From Acorus gramineus (Eukaryota; Streptophyta; Magnoliopsida; Acorales; Acoraceae): DNA of 64,000 bases. Made by a program: the position numbers and the translations under genes. The notes beneath the pieces were generated by a model. That model saw only the letters and a program-made list of their open reading frames with translations. It ran no database searches and was not told the DNA's origin. The stretch lies in NCBI GenBank assembly GCA_030737835.1, contig CM060853.1:8888134-8952133 (forward strand). Direction: 5' to 3'. Of this stretch, positions 13,872 to 25,500 are shown piece by piece. Each line of letters opens with the position of its first letter. Within the stretch, counting starts at the first letter, position 1.

Positions 13872-14041
13872 TCCCATTGGTCTTATGTACTTACACGTAC
13901 ACAAAAACATTGCCCACTCAAATATCTCTTGTATTTGTGTAAAATATTTATATGTTTCCCATTGGTCTTATGTACTTACACGTACACAAAAACATTGCCC
14001 ACTCAAATATCTCTTGTATTTGTGTAAAATATTTATATGTT
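13872..14041 (+). repeat. Exact-looking 85-bp tandem duplication
   Basis: The block beginning tcccattggtcttatgtac occurs at 13872 and again at 13957, with the same text through aaaatatttatatgtt; a short third partial copy of the end follows. High identity suggests a recent event. Confidence 0.85.
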
Positions 14042-14149
14042 CTTGTATTTTGTGCAAGGACAATTAAACAATTATGTGTCTACGTGGAAATCACTTGTTT
14101 AGGACAGTTATGTACTTCTTATTAAAAAAATAAAATATATGTATTTTAA

Positions 14150-14630
14150 CAGGAAAAAAAAACTAGATAACTCACTGACTTCTTTATCCGACGTTCACGT
14201 AACCCTTTGAAAATATACGTGTAAATCTAAATAACCCTCTGAGTTAAGTTTTTGTTGATAGATGATTTGTGAATATTCTGTTTAATTAATTCTGGTTGAA
14301 AACACAGCATACTAAAAATTACTTACAATTTATTTAAAATGCAGAAAACTCTCTGTTAATGATGATTTTACTTCTTTAGATAAGATTTTTTATGGATAAA
14401 AACATCATAAAGTTTTCCTTCATTTGAACAAATTGTAGGAGAGTTTTGATATACTGTGTTTTCAGCAAAGTTAACCAAACAAAATATTTATATAATATTT
14501 CTTATTTTTCAATGAAAATTTAACTTGGTGGCTATTTGAATTTACACCCATATTTTTAAGGGGTTATTTGAATTTACAACAATATTTTTAAGGGGTTATT
14601 TGAATTTACACGTATGAATTCATTTTTTAA
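14150..14630. mobile_element. Degenerate MITE-like sequence, family also at 46.6-46.9 kb
   Basis: Contains ataaccctctgagttaa near 14230 and two tandem copies of aaggggttatttgaattta near 14560-14615, in inverted relation. The same phrases (aaataacccgctgagtcaaa, gggggttattttaa) occur in the element at 46632-46903. No ORF; ends are not sharp. Confidence 0.4.
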
Positions 14631-16660
14631 GTGTATTTTACTTTTTAGCAAAATATCAAAAGAAACACAATAAACAGAGTTCTTTATAACTTGGGTGTGA
14701 TTCGGAAGAATAAGTTTCGAACGGGGGTTTTAATAATTAGTCCTCTAAATAAGAACATCCAAGGTCGTTTTAATAAAATGTCCTTAAATAGTCTTGAATG
14801 CTGCACAGCTGGAGGGACGCGGTTCGGGGTTACGCAATCTTATTCAGCCGAAATGACTAAAATGTCCTTATATTTGGACGGGAATGGTTACGCACGTCAC
14901 ATCTCGCATGGGGTTGATATCCTCACACCTGTACACCAAGTTTACAAACATATATAAAAACAGTTTTTAACCGTGTGGAGTACGTGTGGATTAAGTAATT
15001 GAGTTATTTCAAATAGATAACTATATCATTATAGATAATAATTTTACAGGAATAAATTGATTTGATATGTGGATCTATGAGAATAGATAAATTGAGTATA
15101 GCTTATCCTAAATGTTACTTAGAATTGTTATACTCTTTTATACTCGTTTAAACTGGCTTAGTAATACCAAGTTATACTATGTAAACAAATAATTATTTTT
15201 CCTATCCATTCTTATATTACCTTTATCCGATCTAGTTCGATAATCTTATTTTATTTTACTCAAGTGGACATGGAGAGGATTAAGGGGGAGATAACAATTA
15301 ATCATTAAGATTTGAAAAAAAGTCATAATTCAAACAATTAATGTATCTATTTTAATGAAACTTTGATATTGTATCTATAACAATTTTGTGTACACTGAAT
15401 GTATTTATAGATGATAATGTAATAACATTGATAATGCATATATAACCATTGTGTATAAACATATTTACGTATTTTAATATTTTTGCAGATAACTATTAAA
15501 TATCTGTAGCATGTATATAATTTATGTATGTATGACATTATATTTCTGTAACTTTGTCTATAAGGGATAACTCGGGTATTATAAAATTCAGGGGTAAAAA
15601 AAAATATGACCAAATTTTAAGGATAAATAAAAAATTTTAAAAAATTGCCCCCTTGTTTTTTCTTAGCATGTGGACATTAATCCTGCTACCACCCAAGGTC
15701 CACTTGTTGCCCAAAATAAAAAATAAAAAAAATATCAGTTACGAGGGATTTGGATTTGAGCATAATTTAAAATATAAAACTATAGTCCTCATTCACATTA
15801 TTTTCTGTATTTCTGTGTGTTAGAGGTTCCACGTGCGCGTAAAAAGACAACAAGGGTGTGGTGATATCACATGCCAACAAAAAAATCCGAGGGGCAACCC
15901 CCGTAATTTTCAAATAATATCTTAAAAAAACAGGGGCTTTGTCCGCAATTCCGTACAACTACGCCTCCCATCAATCCACGTAACACGTGTGGGTCCCACT
16001 GCCAGCTATCGTCCTAAAATTTTTTTAAAAAATGGGCATTTTTGCATATATATTCTTAAAAAAAATCCATTATTCAAAAATACCCCTGACAAATCACTAT
16101 CGCCAAAAATACCCTGCAAAAGGCATAAATAGTGCATTATTACATTTTTGAAAGGCATTTTTATAAAATTTCAAATATTTATAATATGTATAAATACCCT
16201 TTAAAGTACTATTCACACACAATAGTTATCTTGCGTCATTGCACATAATCTTTTTCACAACCCCAAGTGTAGTTTTATATACCTAATTAGTAATGCAACG
16301 AAATATATGCATCTTTAAGTGAGATACATACAACATTAATTTATTTACATTTGTTAAAAATACATTCATTCAATCCAAAATATAGTGATACATACTTTTC
16401 ATCAAAAAAAAATTAAACCATGTAAAGATTACATTTAGAATTATATCTAACATTATCCATATCTTTTTTAAGGACATTAGTGGCATTTTAAAAATGATAT
16501 TTTAACAGTATAGAATTGTTTAAGGGTTATACATGCAAAAACCCAAAAAAATCCACTTTAAATAGTCCCTCACTATCACATCCTCTTCAACCCAAATAAA
16601 GCCGATAACACATCCATACAAACCAAACCCAAAATAGGAAAGAAAAAAAAAAAAAAAACA
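14631..16660. other. AT-rich intergenic, upstream of the ERF gene
   Basis: Long AT-rich stretch without coding signal. The part nearest the gene (16500-16660) must contain its promoter and 5' leader, but I see no convincing TATA box or named element. Confidence 0.4.
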
Positions 16661-17152
16661 ATGCCGAGCCGAAACGCCGCCGCCGCCACCACCACCGAAA
16701 CGCCTCCGACGCGCCACTTCAAAGGCGTCCGCCGCCGCAGCTGGGGCCGCTACGTGTCCGAGATCCGGCTCCCTCGCAAGAACGTCCGCATCTGGCTCGG
16801 CTCGTTCGACTCAGCCGAGTCGGCGGCCCGCGCCCACGACTCGGCTTCGCTCTTCCTCCACAACGACCCTTCCGCGCTCAACTTCCCCGACTCGGCCGAG
16901 TCGCTCCCTCGGCCCGACTCGGCCTCGCCTCGGGCCATCCGGGCCGCGGCTGCCAAGGCCGCGGAGACCCCGGGCCGGGCCCGGCACGAGCCCGGCACGA
17001 GTTTTTTTGAGGACGAGAGGGATGCGCCGCTGCATAGCCCGGTTAGGATTGATGGGTTGTTGGGTTTGTTTGACTCCGCCTTATGTGATGCTCGCTTTGC
17101 TCCGCTCGATTTTCAGTCCACCAGTGGTTGGTGGAACACGTGGGAGTTTTGA
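16661..17152 (+). CDS. AP2/ERF-domain transcription factor, DREB-type, intronless
   Basis: 163 residues. One AP2/ERF DNA-binding domain at about 18-75: FKGVRRRSWGRYVSEIRLP and then RIWLGSFDSAESAARAHD, with the conserved WLG and the alpha-helix AARAHD. Position 14 of the domain is Val (as in DREB proteins) and position 19 is Leu rather than Glu or Asp. The linker after the domain is Ala/Pro/Ser-rich; the tail is hydrophobic and Trp-rich, ending GWWNTWEF, as in many small DREB factors with a C-terminal acidic or aromatic activation patch (the activation role is inference). No EAR repression motif is visible. The start is the first ATG after a long A-rich leader and needs no intron. The gene is strongly GC-rich against AT-rich flanks, which is usual for single-exon ERF genes. 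I cannot name the exact subgroup. Confidence 0.93.
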   Translation: MPSRNAAAATTTETPPTRHFKGVRRRSWGRYVSEIRLPRKNVRIWLGSFDSAESAARAHDSASLFLHNDPSALNFPDSAESLPRPDSASPRAIRAAAAKAAETPGRARHEPGTSFFEDERDAPLHSPVRIDGLLGLFDSALCDARFAPLDFQSTSGWWNTWEF

Positions 17153-17750
17153 GGTTTTTTTTTTTTTACTTTAAATTTTATTAGAAGAGTTTGAACATAT
17201 GTTGGCTTTATTTAGCAGTTTTTTACATGCATATTTCAGGTAAATAGTGTTTAAAAGTTGTGATTTTCAAAAATTAATGGGTGAGCTTTTTGCAGAATCA
17301 GTTTTAAAACTCAGATCCCTGTAAAATCAATTTAGCCTTTTTGTGTATTTTTTTGTTTATTTGTTTGTTTTTTCATTTTCAACTTAGGAAATGTGGTTGG
17401 TTTGATTTTTTAAAATCAATGTTATGTTCAGTTTTGTTTGTAACTCCGCTGTGTTTAAATATTTGAATTTTTTTAAAATATGTATAAAAAAAAATATATT
17501 AGAGGACTCTCCGTGACTAACCTTACAATCAAACTGGAAAAGTTACATTCGTCTGTTTATTTCTAATCTTACAAAAAATTCTTTTAAATTTTATCTAACA
17601 AACAGAAAATATGACACAGCGTTAAAATATGTATAAAGTTAGTGAGTGCATTTTTTTTTATATAAAAGATAAAATAAAATATGTTATTTAATGAATTGGA
17701 TGTATAATTTTTATAATAATGAATATATATACAACGAGAACGAAATATAC
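17153..17750. other. 3' flank of the ERF gene
   Basis: AT-rich sequence with T runs. Its first part (to ~17410, including tttgattttttaaaatcaat) is matched by sequence after the duplicated ERF tail at 17.85-18.03 kb. Nothing else seen. Confidence 0.5.
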
Positions 17751-18050
17751 TGATTGTTGGGTTTGTTTTGACTCCGCCTTATGTTACGCGCGCTTTCCTC
17801 CGCTCGATTTCCAGTCCACCAGTGGCTGGTGGAACACGTGGGAGTTTTGGCGTTTCTTTTTGGCTTTTATACAGCGAGGTTTTTTTTTGTGTTATTTTCA
17901 CCGCGTTTGAACATATCTTACTCTTTGTCCGTGTGTGGCCTTTTTTTTTTTTTTTTTTCAACTTAAAAGAAGTGGTTGGTTTGATTTTGAAATATTACGT
18001 TGAGCCCTATTTATAGAATTTTTTTAAAGTAAATGTTTTGGTTAAATGGT
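17751..18050 (+). pseudogene. Duplicated 3' end of the ERF gene plus its 3' flank
   Basis: 17751-17850 repeats codons for about the last 35 residues of the ERF gene at 17045-17152: DSALCYARFPPLDF then STSGWWNTWEF, against DSALCDARFAPLDF in the gene. One extra T in the tract gttttgact shifts the frame at the start of the copy, and the stop codon of the gene (TGA after GAGTTT) is TGG here, so the frame runs on. The match continues into 3' flank (fragments tttgaacata and gtggttggtttgattttt). There is no AP2 domain. It is a partial tandem copy at an offset of about 700 bp, not a gene. Confidence 0.85.
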
Positions 18051-18762
18051 TAATAAATTAAACTTTTTTTTTCCTTATAGATGATAAAGTAATACTGAGA
18101 CAGTATTTTTTATACCCCAAAATAGTACTATAAGCCTTATTAATCATCCAATGGCATATATATTATTATGTGAGACATACCTTGTTATTTTTTTTTTTAT
18201 TTATTAAAAATTATTCAATTCTATTCGAAATCAAGTAATACATATTTTTCATCTTAACATATACGTCGACGTATGTTTACTATTTTTATAAAAATTTCTC
18301 AATCACGATGGAATAAATCACGGTCGTTATCAATCGGACATAGGTCATTGTCAATCGCAATCACTTTAATTTCACGTCGTTAGACATCATTTGCATATTT
18401 TTTTCCCATCGGATGCTCATCAACTCACGTCCATTTCATGTCATGGTCGTTTAAATTAGCCATGAGACTGTCATGGGACTGCCCTTGATATTTTTCATAG
18501 AATATATATCAACTTATATAATTAAAAAATTATATATCACATTAGATAATTTCACACACTCCGCGCTGCAAATTGAGATGAAAAACTGATAGTATCAGCG
18601 TCTTATTAGTGCCTGAATATTCTTTTTGTAATTTTATAAATTACAAAAATAAATGCAGAAAAAACTGTGATTGTTTTTGTTTGTACATAGAACATGCACT
18701 AAAAACCTTAGGAATGCAATGATATGATCAGTCAGAAACTATAGTTTTGAATAACATGCGGT

Positions 18763-18874
18763 GGCATTAGTGTCTCAGTGGTCATAGCACAACGGTTCAA
18801 GATTTGATGTAGCATTCCTAACTCAACCGTAAAATCAACTACAAAGTCCCTCCGATTAAAAAAAAAAAAAGAAA
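18763..18874 (+). mobile_element. Possible tRNA-derived SINE
   Basis: A segment with a box-A-like stretch (agtgtctcagtgg) and, about 15 bases on, a box-B-like stretch (ggttcaagattt), followed by ~60 bases of body and an A-rich tail with interruptions at 18856-18880. This order and size fit a plant SINE. I find no clean target-site duplication, so the call is weak. Confidence 0.4.
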
Positions 18875-19371
18875 AAAAAGTTGAATTAGCTTTGCATGTT
18901 AAAAATATTTTTTAGTGCATCAGCCGCCCTATATTAGACTGTGGGTCCATTTGCCCTACTCCTTGACAGCCCTCAGAAAATACTCCCAGGTGGTAGTGGA
19001 CAGTGTAGTTAAAATGGTCAAATTCTATTTTTGGAAAGCGTTGTTTTGAAGCGATTTTTTCAACACTACAACGAAATAGGGTTTTGATTTATTTTTTTAA
19101 AAAAAAAGGTAGATACTTGCTATCCGATTTCATTGTTGAACATCGAATTACAAACCCTGAAAAGGAGCGGAGAGGAGAGGGAGGAGAGAAAATAGAGAGA
19201 AAAAAAAACAATAAAACTAAGCAAGCAAACAAAGAAGACTGTTCAAAAATTGTTATCAAAATCCTGTGTAATCCTGTCAACTTATCCAGATCTCGGATAT
19301 CTTCATATTTGTATCCTAACTAATTTAGTTAGGATGATATTATAGTACTTGTCAGAGAAATTGAATGTATA

Positions 19372-20775
19372 ATGTTATATCTAATCCATTTTTCAATCCT
19401 AAATCCAGTCTACAAGTGATTTGAATTTTTTAAATAGTTGGAGCTGAAAACGGATCTGGGTATAACATCGCCCTTTTCTCTTTCAAGTTCAATAAGAAAC
19501 TTTTAAACTTGAGTGTTGTTAGACACATATTTTATTCCAATCTCATTTTCAGTTCCATATGCATTGATAGAAAATTATCAACATATATATTTACCTTAGC
19601 AATGTATATGTTTTGATAAAAAAATTTCATATTTTCTATAAATGCATCTATGCAGTTCATTAGAGTATATATTTCATTTTTTTTTATAAAAACATGTAAC
19701 TTATTAGATGCACACTATTTAAAAAATTCAAATCACTTGTAGACTGGATTTATGACTGAAAAATGGACTGAATGTAACATTATCCATTCAGGACGCTGTT
19801 ACACCGAGATCCGTTTTCAGCCTCAATTACAACCCTATATGCGTTGATAGAAAATTAACAACGCATATACTCAGATTAATAAGACACAAGTTTCGAAAGA
19901 ATTTTTTTATGTTTTCTATAAATGCATCCATGCAATTCATTAGAGTATATACTTCATTTTTTATAAAACATGTCCCTTATTAGATGAGATAAATTATTTT
20001 TAAAAAATTTAAAACACATGTAAACTAAAATTAAGATAAAAAATGAGACTGGGCGTAAATTATTCAAGAGAAAATACTAGACTTTTAGAGCCCACTGAAA
20101 AGGGGTGACTCACTGACTCCATGAATCCAGACATTGTAACATAACATGCTATTGATATGCTTTAAGAGCCCACGGATCACCAGTACAATTTGAGTGCTGT
20201 TACCCATGCGGTTTTTTTCCGTTCCAATTCCAGTCTCATATGCGTTACAAAAAATCATCAAAGTATATACTCACATTAATAAGATATTTATTTCAATAGA
20301 AATATTTCACATTTTCTATAATTGTATCAATGCAATTCATTGAATTATATGTTTTCTTTTTTATAAAAGCATGTATCTCATCAGATGTAATATATTATTT
20401 TTAAAAAATTCAAAACATGTGTAGCCTGGAATTGGAGCTGGATAAGGGGTTGTACGCCTATACGTAACATTATCCAATCCAAGTGCTGTTCCACACAATT
20501 TTTTTTTCCAGCCCCAATTTCAGTCTTATATGCATCGATAGAAAATTACTGGAGCATGTACTCATATTAATGAGGTATGTACTTCGATAAAAATATTTCA
20601 CATTTTCTATAAATACATCAATGCATGTCGTTGGAGTATATATTTCAATTTTTTTTTTTTTTATAAAAGTATGTAATTCATTAAATGAAGTATCATATTT
20701 TTAAAAAATTTAAAATACTTGTAAACTGGAATTGTGGCTGGAAAAATGATTATACATAACATTATCCAATCCTAA
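19372..20775. repeat. Degenerate tandem array, four units of ~290 bp, with an inverted flank
   Basis: The phrase attttctataaatgcatc or a variant recurs at 19631, 19911, 20311 and 20602; the larger third gap contains an insertion of roughly 110 bases. Units also share tatgcgttgatagaaaat, a Phe/Ile-coding-like AT body, and the closing gactggaatt...taacattatccaatcc. The first 65 bases (19372-19437, ccagtctacaagtgatttga) are the reverse complement of 19714-19790, so the array starts with one inverted end. No ORF. Satellite-like or derived from a nested foldback element. Confidence 0.7.
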
Positions 20776-21309
20776 TATATACATTAGTAACACACCACTG
20801 ATGCTTGAGAGACAAGACCAATACATGAATTCTTAACCCAACTTAGATCCGCTTGTTTAAAAACAAATGGAGTTAAAACTACAAACAATTGTCTCTATTT
20901 TAAATCAAAATGAAGATTCTTTTCTTCCATGTAAAGACATGAATTATGAATACTGTTTATCCCTCTCGTTTTATTTAGATTAATATTATAAAGTTTGACT
21001 GTCTTTTTGATCCATCAAAATTAGAATAACTTATTCTTAAATTCCTATAAATATATCAAGCTAGACCTAAGAGTCCAATTTTGGAAAGTATAGCTAAAAT
21101 TGACCTTAGATATAAATCATATTTATCAGAACAAATGTTCAAGAAGATCTTTTTTTTTTTACTTCTTTTTCATGTTGTTGTTGCTGCTTGCTATGCTAGT
21201 GATCTTTGAGTGCTTGATTGAATTATGGATGGAACCCACATCTATTGGGACATGAAAAACACATGAATTAACCAACCATCCCACACTCAACAGTGCCCCC
21301 TATTAAAAA

Positions 21310-21333
21310 GGAGAGAGAGAGAGAGAGAGAGAG
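21310..21333 (+). repeat. (GA)n microsatellite
   Basis: Twelve GA units in the upstream region of the galactosyltransferase gene. Confidence 0.85.
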
Positions 21334-21717
21334 ATTGGTTTCTTGTTTTCATCCAAAATCAAGGGGACCTCTCCCCACTTGGAACTGATACAGTACTGCA
21401 GTTCAATTTCAAATTCTGCTCACAAAAGGTATTCATTCTTGTATAGTTAAGAAGTTATGTGCCTTCTTTTCTTAATTTTTGTTATATGGATTTAGATAAC
21501 AATAATTACTTTATAAATAAGTTAGTTAAAAGATGAAATCTTTGTGTTTTTTTTTAAGTCAAATAACCCTTGTTTACACCAATCCACCACATTTACAAAG
21601 ATATTCTATGATCCTAATTTAAACTATTACAAAATTAAATGAAATGAAACATGCTTGTTTAATGACAAAAGGCATGAAATATCATCTTTATTTTCCAAGC
21701 ACTCTTTCAACATAGCA

Positions 21718-22505
21718 CTCCTACCCACTAGACACAAAAAGGATGTGACTGACTTATGACAACCTCACATGTATGATAATCATATGAGATTACTATGATA
21801 ATTTTCATCAATTGTTTTTTACATATCAATTTCTTATCAGATACTAATCAGACATAGACATGATGGAATATAATTCAAACTTGTATCCCATCTTCACATA
21901 AAGCAAACGATAATAACTTCACAGGGCCTTCTCTCCAACATGAGAGGACATCTCAGCCGTCGGAGAAGAAGGTGACGACGATATCGAACGAACGACGATG
22001 ACGATGCGGACGGGCCGGCCCATAGCGTGTAAGGGATTAGTGGGCCTTTGCGTGATGAGCTTCTTCGTGGGCCTCCTCTTTAACGGACGGATCTGGACTA
22101 TTGAAGACGGTCTCCTACCCACTAGACACAAAAAGGATGTGACTGACATGTGACAACCTCACATGTATGATAATCATATGAGATTACTATGATAATTTTC
22201 ATCAATTGTTTTTTACATATCAATTTCTTATCAGATACTAATCAGACATAGACATGATGGAATATAATTCAAACTTGTATCCCATCTTCACATAAAGCAA
22301 ACGATAATAACTTCACAGGGCCTTCTCTCCAACATGAGAGGACATCTCAGCCGTCGGAGAAGAAGGTGACGACGATATCGAACGAACGACGATGACGATG
22401 CGGACGGGCCGGCCCATAGCGTGTAAGGGATTAGTGGGCCTTTGCGTGATGAGCTTCTTCGTGGGCCTCCTCTTTAACGGACGGATCTGGACTATTGAAG
22501 ACGGT
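21718..22505 (+). repeat. Near-identical 394-bp tandem duplication: promoter plus start of exon 1 of the galactosyltransferase gene
   Basis: 21718-22111 and 22112-22505 both begin ctcctacccactagac and end ttgaagacggt. I noted only a two-base difference (gactgactta against gactgacatg), so the event is very young. Each unit has about 280 bases upstream of the ATG and the first 38 codons. The downstream unit is continuous with the rest of the gene; the upstream unit is cut off. Confidence 0.92.
21998..22153 (+). pseudogene. Truncated exon-1 copy: 51-residue signal-anchor ORF
   Basis: In the upstream unit of the 394-bp duplication the ATG of the galactosyltransferase is kept. The frame encodes the same 38 N-terminal residues, including the membrane anchor ([18 protein letters not shown]), then reads across the junction for 13 more residues (LLPTRHKKDVTDM) to TGA. 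If transcribed from its duplicated promoter it would make a bare membrane anchor, or act as an upstream ORF for the real gene. Expression is not shown by the sequence. Confidence 0.75.
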
Positions 22506-25500
22506 CGGATCTTTAAAGGAACCGATTGCGAGACCAAGCACGTAAGTTTTTTTTTTTTTTTTTTTTGCATGCATGTACACCCTTAATTTGGCCATGCAAT
22601 TAGAGTTTTTTTTTTTAAAGAAATTATAGGCTAATATTTATTCCAATCAGACTCAAAATAGACACAATCCGAATGGAGAATGAAGAGAACAGAGAAAGCA
22701 AACATGTTACAAAAAAAAAAAAAAAAAAAAAAAGAGAATAAGCCGTGCACCAAAGCCGAAAGTTTGATGTAGAAAAGGTTTCTACATACGAAACCTTTGC
22801 ACCCACATAGTCGAAGCGCTACCCCCATGATGTAAAACCGACCATCCTCCATAGAGATCTGGGATGTCTCGCCTAGACAAATTCTCCACTCGATAATCGA
22901 ATACCGAGCCATCTCCCATAGATTCTTGAAATAGAAGCGTGACTCCTTGAAGACCTTCTCATTCCTCACCCTCCAAATGACCCAAGCACAAGCAAGAATA
23001 ATGGAGAGGAGTATGGTATTATCGTCTATGCAAATCAACTGTCATCACCTCTTATAGATCATATGTCAAATTAATTATCAACTTTTTTTCATCTTTTATA
23101 AATCTTTATCCACACTTTATTCACATTTGATCCAAACAGTAAAAATTTTATTATTACGTTTTTCAAGGAGAATAATTCAATACAATCAAACACAAAATCA
23201 TTTATTCCACTGCTATACCCACTTATGATGATATAACTGTATACCATGGAATAAGTCTTATTCTGTATCCAAATATGTGCTTAGTTGTATTTGGTTTTGA
23301 TTTTGCTGTGCTTTGTTTCATTGGTTTGGACATCAGTTTTTTTGGTTTTGAGGGTTATATATTGATTGATCAGATGTTGGGGGAGAGCAACTCAAGAGAG
23401 ATTATGGGAGAAGTGACTAAGACTCGTGAAGCCATTCAGTAAGTTTTTTTTGTTGTAACATTTTCCATAAAATAAATGTGAATGTCATCATAATATACAA
23501 TATGTCTTGTGAACATTTTTCAGTTTTTTAATTATTTCTGTTTATTGGAAGGATTAAGATCCTAATCAATTCTATATTTAGGTTTATATTGCTAAAAAAA
23601 AATTCAGCAATATTGTTGACCTCCTAATTCTCGTTTCATTTTTTATTCAAAATTGATGGTTTGAAAGCAAGAATAATAATCTATCTATATCTGAAAAATG
23701 TCTATAATCTCTATATATACTTGTCTCATTAAGTAATAAATACATATTTTCATAAAAAATAAAACATGAACATAAAGAAATTGAATGCATATTTTTCTTA
23801 TATTTTTAAAATTAAATTAATATTGATATACTCTGATATATATTCTATTAGACAAATCATGTACTCTTTTAAGAGTACAGAAATTATATTAACATTATTT
23901 TTTATTTTTATATCAGAACACTTGATAAGACAGTTTCAACTTTGGAGATGGAGTTGGCGGTGTCACGGACGAGCGGCTTGAGAGGCTTTGCTTCGGTCTC
24001 AGGTGGTTCGACCCGAGACGGGCTCCAGAAAGCGTTTGCGGTGATCGGGATCAACACCGCGTTCAGTAGCAAGAAACGACGCGACTCTGTTAGAGACACT
24101 TGGATGCCAAGAGGTTAAACATCCGGCATGGGACCGGATCCAATCAGAACTGGATTTGGTCAGTATTGAATTGGACGGCGTAAAAATCGAATTGTAGAAC
24201 AAATTGTTAGATATATATTTCACTCTCTTGTTGGATCCAATCAATTATTGGAGAAAATGTGAATTCTTAAGTAACATCAGTATCCAATAAGATAGTGAAA
24301 TATATATCCAACAATTAGTTGTGTAGTTCGATTTATAGGTGGTGCAGTTCGATTTTTACGTCTCCAGTTCAACAAAACTGACCAGATCTAATCCTGACTA
24401 GATCCGATCTCATCCGACATCCCTGTCTTTCTTTAGGACCAATTTGGAATCAATTATAGGACAAATTTTAATTTTGTAAAACCAATTTTTAAATAATTGA
24501 TAGATTTTCAACAATTATTTTTGAACTTTGGTCTTTTTGTCATGTATTTTAGTTTTATATTTTAAAAATCAACAAAAACAACTTTTACGAAGAAAAAAGT
24601 GGCTTAATTTTAGAGCCGGTTTTTCAGTAGATTTAAAATATAATTGAGAAAACTGAAGAAAAAAAAATTATATTTAACAAGCATCCATATATAGTTGATT
24701 TTTAACAACTACAAATAAACATGTCTATTATTTATCAAAGAAATTAAATATATAATCTACGAGTTATAATCTATAATTCATAAATTAAAGTCACAACAAA
24801 CATGATGGATATACAGGCTCTAAATTGAAGAGACTAGAGAAAGAGAAAGGGGTTGTGATCCGATTCGTGATCGGGCACAGCGGGACTCCCGGCGGAGGAG
24901 TCCTCGATCGTGGGATAGACGCGGAGGAGGCGGAGACCGGCGACTTCCTCCGCCTCGATCACGTGGAGGGCTACCACGAGCTCTCGGCCAAGACGAGGGT
25001 CTACTTCACCACCGTCGTCTCGATATGGGATGCTGACTTCTATGTCAAGGTCGATGATGACGTCCATGTTAATCTTGGTCAGTTAGTTCCCATGCATATC
25101 TCATTATCTAGATATTCTTAATATCAATTTTTTAAATACTGGTATTAATATTCAAATTCATATTTTTTTTTTTTTTATGAAAATGTTGTTTTAGATTGAT
25201 AACACGTGTCCATGAGAACTTTATAGTTGGGAGGAATGATTAGGTGATCGTATGAAATATTGGGGAAATTATGAGTTTTAGGGGCGTTTGGTTAAGTGGA
25301 AAGCTGACTTTAAAGACTCCAAACTGATTATTTAGGTATTGAAGATAATGGTCTCATGTAAATAATATAGGATTTTTTATATTTAAGTCTCATAAATAAC
25401 ATGATTTAATTTAGCTTTTGATTCTTCACTTCTTCATATTTTAATTTAATTCTCTAGATTTTAAGTAAATGTTCATTTTAGTCCCTTCCGGAGACTAAAA

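Noticed and set aside
13621..14067. 148-codon plus-strand ORF downstream of the C tract
   Set aside because: It is prolonged by the 85-bp tandem duplication (85 is not a multiple of 3, so the second copy is read in another frame) and shows no domain.
16750..17035. Minus-strand ORFs antisense to the ERF gene (82 and 74 codons)
   Set aside because: They arise from GC-rich codon bias of the real gene on the plus strand; no domain and no supporting signals.
21919..22570. Repeated minus-strand ORF of 76-85 codons across the 394-bp duplication
   Set aside because: Antisense shadow of exon 1 and its leader; it repeats only because the DNA is duplicated.
23438..23917. Apparent one-base frameshift between exons 2 and 3 of the galactosyltransferase gene
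   Set aside because: It came from placing the donor after CAG. The only GT is the G of that CAG, so exon 2 ends after CA at 23438 and CA+A gives Gln; the frame is intact.
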